From Bacteroidota bacterium (GTDB lineage: Bacteria; Bacteroidota; Bacteroidia; Bacteroidales; WCHB1-69), in the NCBI GenBank assembly GCA_023459435.1, contig JAEWUL010000094.1, forward strand, positions 1 through 9,382: a DNA stretch of 9,382 nucleotides. The letters are read 5' to 3'. The notes beneath the pieces were generated by a model. That model ran no database searches. It was not told the DNA's origin and saw nothing but the letters and a program-made list of their open reading frames with translations. The first letter of the stretch is position 1. Every line of letters starts with the position of its first letter. Position numbers and translations under genes: made by a program. Of this stretch, positions 6,380 to 9,382 are shown piece after piece.

Positions 6380-8842
6380 TCAGTCTCTAATATAAATTCT
6401 TTGTACTCTTTTCGAAATGGCAGTTAACAACTCGTAGGGTGATTTTTGTATAGCTTTTGAAATCATATTAAGATTATTAATATCATTATAAATCACTACT
6501 TCATCTTCCTCTTTTACATCTAACCCTGTAACTTCAATCATTGTCATATCCATACAGATTTTTCCAACAACAGGGCATTTTTTACCTGCAACAATCATTG
6601 ATCCCACTCCATTGCTTAACTCTTTAGGAAATCCATCAGCATAACCTATTGGAACCATTGCAATTTTCATATCTTTTGGCGCTACAAAAGTACGATTATA
6701 TCCGATTGTTTCATCCTTTTTAACCATTTTTAGTTGTGTGATGATACTTTTAAGTGTAACGGTATTCTGTAGTTGTTTCTGATCTTCGATAACTGCAGTA
6801 TAACCATACAAACCTATACCTAAGCGAACACAGTCGTAATGATACTCTTTAAATCTTGTTATAGCAGATGAATTTGCAATATGTTTCATAAATGGGTATC
6901 CTATCTTATGCTCAATCATTTTACATACACGATTAAAAATTTGTGCTTGATTATGTGTAAAAGGGTCCTCATTAGGATCTTCAGAAGCAGCAAAGTGGGA
7001 AAAAACTGATGCAATGCGGAGTTGTGGATGTTCCTCTAGAATGTAGAGCAGTTGTGCAACCTCCTCTTCATTAAACCCTAGTCGATGCATCCCTGTATCA
7101 ATCTTGATATGAATAGGATAACTCTCTTTTTCGGGAAATAATTGCAATGCTTCAACCAATCTGTATAAATAGTGAAAATTGAAAATTTCTGGTTCCAGTT
7201 CATATTGGATCATGGTTGGGAACCCGGCTGCTTCAGCACCTAAAACAACAATAGGAGTCTTGATCTTTCTTTTCCTTAATGCTACCCCTTCATCCACATA
7301 CGCCACTGCCAGATAGTCAATATTGTGATATCTTAATTCGTTAATCAGTTCAGAATCTCCTAATCCATAGGACAACGCTTTAACCATAGCCATCAACTTT
7401 GTATTGGGTTCAAGAAGTGCCCTATAATAATTTAGATTATGGGTAATGGCCCCTAAATCAACTTGTAATACCGTTTGGTGACTTTTTAATTGAATAGCAC
7501 TCACTACTTTTTCAAATTGAAATTTTCTGGCACCTTTTACTAAAACTGCTTCGTAATTGATATTTAAAGTGGAGATATTTTTAAGCAAATCATCGGTGTT
7601 TTCAAAACAGATTTTTTTAGGAATGTCAAAAAAGTGGTGATTTTTGACCATTTCAGAACCAACTAAAATGAGTTTTTTTAGTTGGTGTTCTTTCATAATT
7701 TCTGCAATGTGCTGATAATCATCAGGATTTAAATGTACCTGATCAAAATCTGAAAGGATCAATGTCTTTTTTTCAAACTGAGACTGGGTACCTAAAAAAT
7801 CTAAAGCAATTTTTAAAGAATTGATGTCGAGACTATATGTATCATTGATAACGATGGAACGGTTTATAGCTTCCTTGATCTCCATTCTCATACTCAAATG
7901 GGTCAATCTCGAAAGGCGATCATTAATTTCTGAAATAGTATATTGCAAATGAAGCATTACAATGGCAATATGACAACAGTTTTCTATAGATGCTTCATCT
8001 GTGAACGGAATGTTCAGTGGCATCGGAAAGTCTGAAAAGTAGATATAGGTGTGATGATCTTGTTTATGTTGTTTCCTGATTTGATAGGTTGAATCAGGAT
8101 GTGTCCCCCAAGATAATTTTTTTATTTTTTTAAAATTCTGATTTTGAATAACATAATGAATTAATGCATGATCTGTACAATAAATTATAAAATCGGAATC
8201 GGAAAAAAGAAGTAACTTTTCAGACAATTTTTCATGAATACCTGAGAAGTGGGCTGCATGGGCATCTCCAATATTGGTAAGAATTCCAATATTGGGTTGT
8301 ATCACTTTACGGAGGCGAATCATCTCCCCTTTTTGAGAGATTCCGGCTTCAAAAATGGCAAAGTTATCTTTTGAACTCATTTGCCAAACAGATAATGGAA
8401 CACCAATTTGGGAATTAAAACTATTCGGACTTTTCACGATGTTAAATTCATCTGAAAGAACCTGTGACAACCACTCCTTAACGATCGTTTTTCCATTACT
8501 TCCGGTAATACCAACTACAGGATAATCAAAAGATTTTCTATGATCAGAAGCAATTTTTTGCAGGGCATCGATTGTATTTTGAACCTGAAAGAAATTACCG
8601 TTGTATTTAGCGTATGATTTGATATCATCTGTAATAACAAAGTTTCTAACTCCTTTGAAGTACAACTCATCTATAAATTTATGCCCGTCATCATGGGCTG
8701 TTTTTATAGCAAAAAAGAGGGATCTGTTTGGAGTGATCACTTTTCTGCTGTCAAAAACCAAATCAGAAACCATTTCAGAGCTGTTGTGAATAGAGCAATG
8801 AATGGGAGCAATTATTTTTCCAATTTCAGCAGGTGATAACAC
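6380..8842 (-). CDS. MurF-Alr fusion: UDP-MurNAc-tripeptide--D-Ala-D-Ala ligase / alanine racemase
   Basis: This 820-residue bifunctional protein is a fusion well known in Bacteroidota. The MurF half (about 1-450) adds D-Ala-D-Ala to UDP-MurNAc-tripeptide, the last cytoplasmic peptide step of peptidoglycan synthesis. It has the P-loop GITGSNGKT (111-119), NSFNSQIGVPLSVW (140-153), EAGISQKGEM (165-174) and NDTYSLDINSL (333-343). The racemase half (about 455-820) makes D-Ala from L-Ala. It has the PLP lysine Lys488 in MVKALSYG, DTGMHRLGF (582-590), RLGIGLYGY (673-681) and the second catalytic base Tyr715 in GYNRTF. Both halves appear intact. The start is a GTG at 8842-8840; no in-frame ATG lies between it and the upstream pdxA stop, and the N-terminus (SPAEIGKIIA) fits MurF. 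It lies 25 bases after pdxA and 1 base before the dehydratase gene, so it is the middle gene of an operon. Confidence 0.93.
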   Translation of the reverse strand: MLSPAEIGKIIAPIHCSIHNSSEMVSDLVFDSRKVITPNRSLFFAIKTAHDDGHKFIDELYFKGVRNFVITDDIKSYAKYNGNFFQVQNTIDALQKIASDHRKSFDYPVVGITGSNGKTIVKEWLSQVLSDEFNIVKSPNSFNSQIGVPLSVWQMSSKDNFAIFEAGISQKGEMIRLRKVIQPNIGILTNIGDAHAAHFSGIHEKLSEKLLLFSDSDFIIYCTDHALIHYVIQNQNFKKIKKLSWGTHPDSTYQIRKQHKQDHHTYIYFSDFPMPLNIPFTDEASIENCCHIAIVMLHLQYTISEINDRLSRLTHLSMRMEIKEAINRSIVINDTYSLDINSLKIALDFLGTQSQFEKKTLILSDFDQVHLNPDDYQHIAEIMKEHQLKKLILVGSEMVKNHHFFDIPKKICFENTDDLLKNISTLNINYEAVLVKGARKFQFEKVVSAIQLKSHQTVLQVDLGAITHNLNYYRALLEPNTKLMAMVKALSYGLGDSELINELRYHNIDYLAVAYVDEGVALRKRKIKTPIVVLGAEAAGFPTMIQYELEPEIFNFHYLYRLVEALQLFPEKESYPIHIKIDTGMHRLGFNEEEVAQLLYILEEHPQLRIASVFSHFAASEDPNEDPFTHNQAQIFNRVCKMIEHKIGYPFMKHIANSSAITRFKEYHYDCVRLGIGLYGYTAVIEDQKQLQNTVTLKSIITQLKMVKKDETIGYNRTFVAPKDMKIAMVPIGYADGFPKELSNGVGSMIVAGKKCPVVGKICMDMTMIEVTGLDVKEEDEVVIYNDINNLNMISKAIQKSPYELLTAISKRVQRIYIRD

Positions 8843-8867
8843 GGAAAAAGTTTTATGTTTTAAAAGA

Positions 8868-9382
8868 TTACAAAGGATTGTTGTAAGCTTCTCGGTTTTT
8901 TAAAATATCGATAGCCAGATAGATGGCGTTTCTCATAGATTGAGCGGAAGCCATGTTTTTTCCTGCTAAATGGTATGCTGTTCCATGGGCAGGAGATGTC
9001 CTAACAACTGGTAGTCCAGCAGTATAGTTCACACCATCTTCCATAGCTAATAATTTAAAAGGGATCATCCCCTGATCATGATACATAGCGAGGATTGCAT
9101 CAAATTGTAAATATTGCCCGGAAGCAAAAAACCCATCAGATGCAAATGGACCAAAAACATTGATTTTTTTCTCAAAAGCTTCATTGATGGCTGGTTTGAT
9201 GATCTCAAACTCTTCACTTCCAATCAGACCCGAATCACCGGAGTGAGGGTTTAGTGATAAAACGGCTATTTTAGGATTGCTACATGCAAAATCTTTCACT
9301 AATGATTCGTGTAATACTTGAATTTTCTGAAATACTAAGCTTTCAGATAAAACTTTGGGTAAGTCTTGAATCGCTACATGAT
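8868..9382 (-). CDS. pdxA: 4-hydroxythreonine-4-phosphate dehydrogenase PdxA, C-terminal part
   Basis: The gene is cut by the right window edge. The frame is open from 9380 to the TAA at 8870-8868, giving 170 residues, about half of the usual 330-350. PdxA oxidises 4-phosphohydroxy-L-threonine with NAD+; the decarboxylated product condenses in the DXP-dependent route to pyridoxal phosphate. LNPHSGDSGLIGSEE, MYHDQGMIPFKLL, GLPVVRTSPAHGTAYHLAGK and the initial HVAI (bases 9380-9369) are characteristic. The three metal-binding histidines of the family (in HVAI, MYHDQG and AHGTA) are all present. The GTG at 9299-9297 is an internal valine codon, since the frame and the homology continue upstream. 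The stop is followed after 25 bases by murF-alr, whose racemase domain needs PLP. Confidence 0.92.
   Translation of the reverse strand, partial: HVAIQDLPKVLSESLVFQKIQVLHESLVKDFACSNPKIAVLSLNPHSGDSGLIGSEEFEIIKPAINEAFEKKINVFGPFASDGFFASGQYLQFDAILAMYHDQGMIPFKLLAMEDGVNYTAGLPVVRTSPAHGTAYHLAGKNMASAQSMRNAIYLAIDILKNREAYNNPL

Noticed and set aside
8601..8789. Short plus-strand frame opposite murF
   Set aside because: It is antisense to the conserved MurF N-terminal domain, with no promoter or recognisable product.
1..9382. Mobile elements, CRISPR arrays, phage or defence genes
   Set aside because: No transposase, integrase, terminal inverted repeats, spaced short repeats or defence domains are visible; every long frame is accounted for by housekeeping or envelope genes.

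Overview
The window looks like chromosomal core DNA from a member of the Bacteroidota, probably a flavobacterium- or sphingobacterium-like lineage. The support is a MurF-alanine racemase fusion (typical of that phylum), promoters with the Bacteroidota -7 element TAnnTTTG, start codons preceded by A-rich sequence instead of Shine-Dalgarno motifs, and AT-rich DNA. No RNA genes, mobile elements, CRISPR arrays or phage genes were seen, and no gene-free stretch exceeds 150 bases.

Layout. The left half is on the + strand. It holds the 3' end of a hotdog-fold PaaI-type thioesterase (2-406), then tadA (490-930) and an archaeal-type glmM/phosphohexomutase (934-2319) only 3 bases apart. Next come a membrane-anchored LytTR regulator (2414-3256) and a COG2070 flavin oxidoreductase of the nitronate monooxygenase/FabK type (3400-4503). 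The right half is on the - strand and reads right to left: the 3' part of pdxA (8868-9382), murF-alr (6380-8842) and a membrane-bound NDP-sugar 4,6-dehydratase of the FlaA1/CapD/WbpM/PglF class (4492-6378). The gaps are 25 bases and 1 base, so this looks like an operon. The two gene sets converge and their last codons overlap by 12 bases.

How the genes fit together. Cell-envelope precursor metabolism is the main theme. GlmM supplies glucosamine-1-phosphate on the way to UDP-GlcNAc. UDP-GlcNAc feeds both peptidoglycan (completed in the cytoplasm by MurF, with D-Ala from Alr) and modified sugars made by the 4,6-dehydratase. PdxA makes pyridoxal phosphate precursors, and PLP is the cofactor of the Alr domain encoded directly downstream.

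Most interesting stretch. The 143-base gap between the LytTR regulator and the flavin oxidoreductase holds three TTTACCC boxes, two mutually exclusive small hairpins (one followed by a T-run), a match to the published LytTR-binding consensus as I recall it, and a good Bacteroidota -7 element. It looks like a compact regulatory region, perhaps controlled by the adjacent regulator. The tadA promoter is also notable, because its position implies a leaderless or nearly leaderless mRNA. Nothing here is clearly a new defence or mobile system. The novelty candidates are regulatory.
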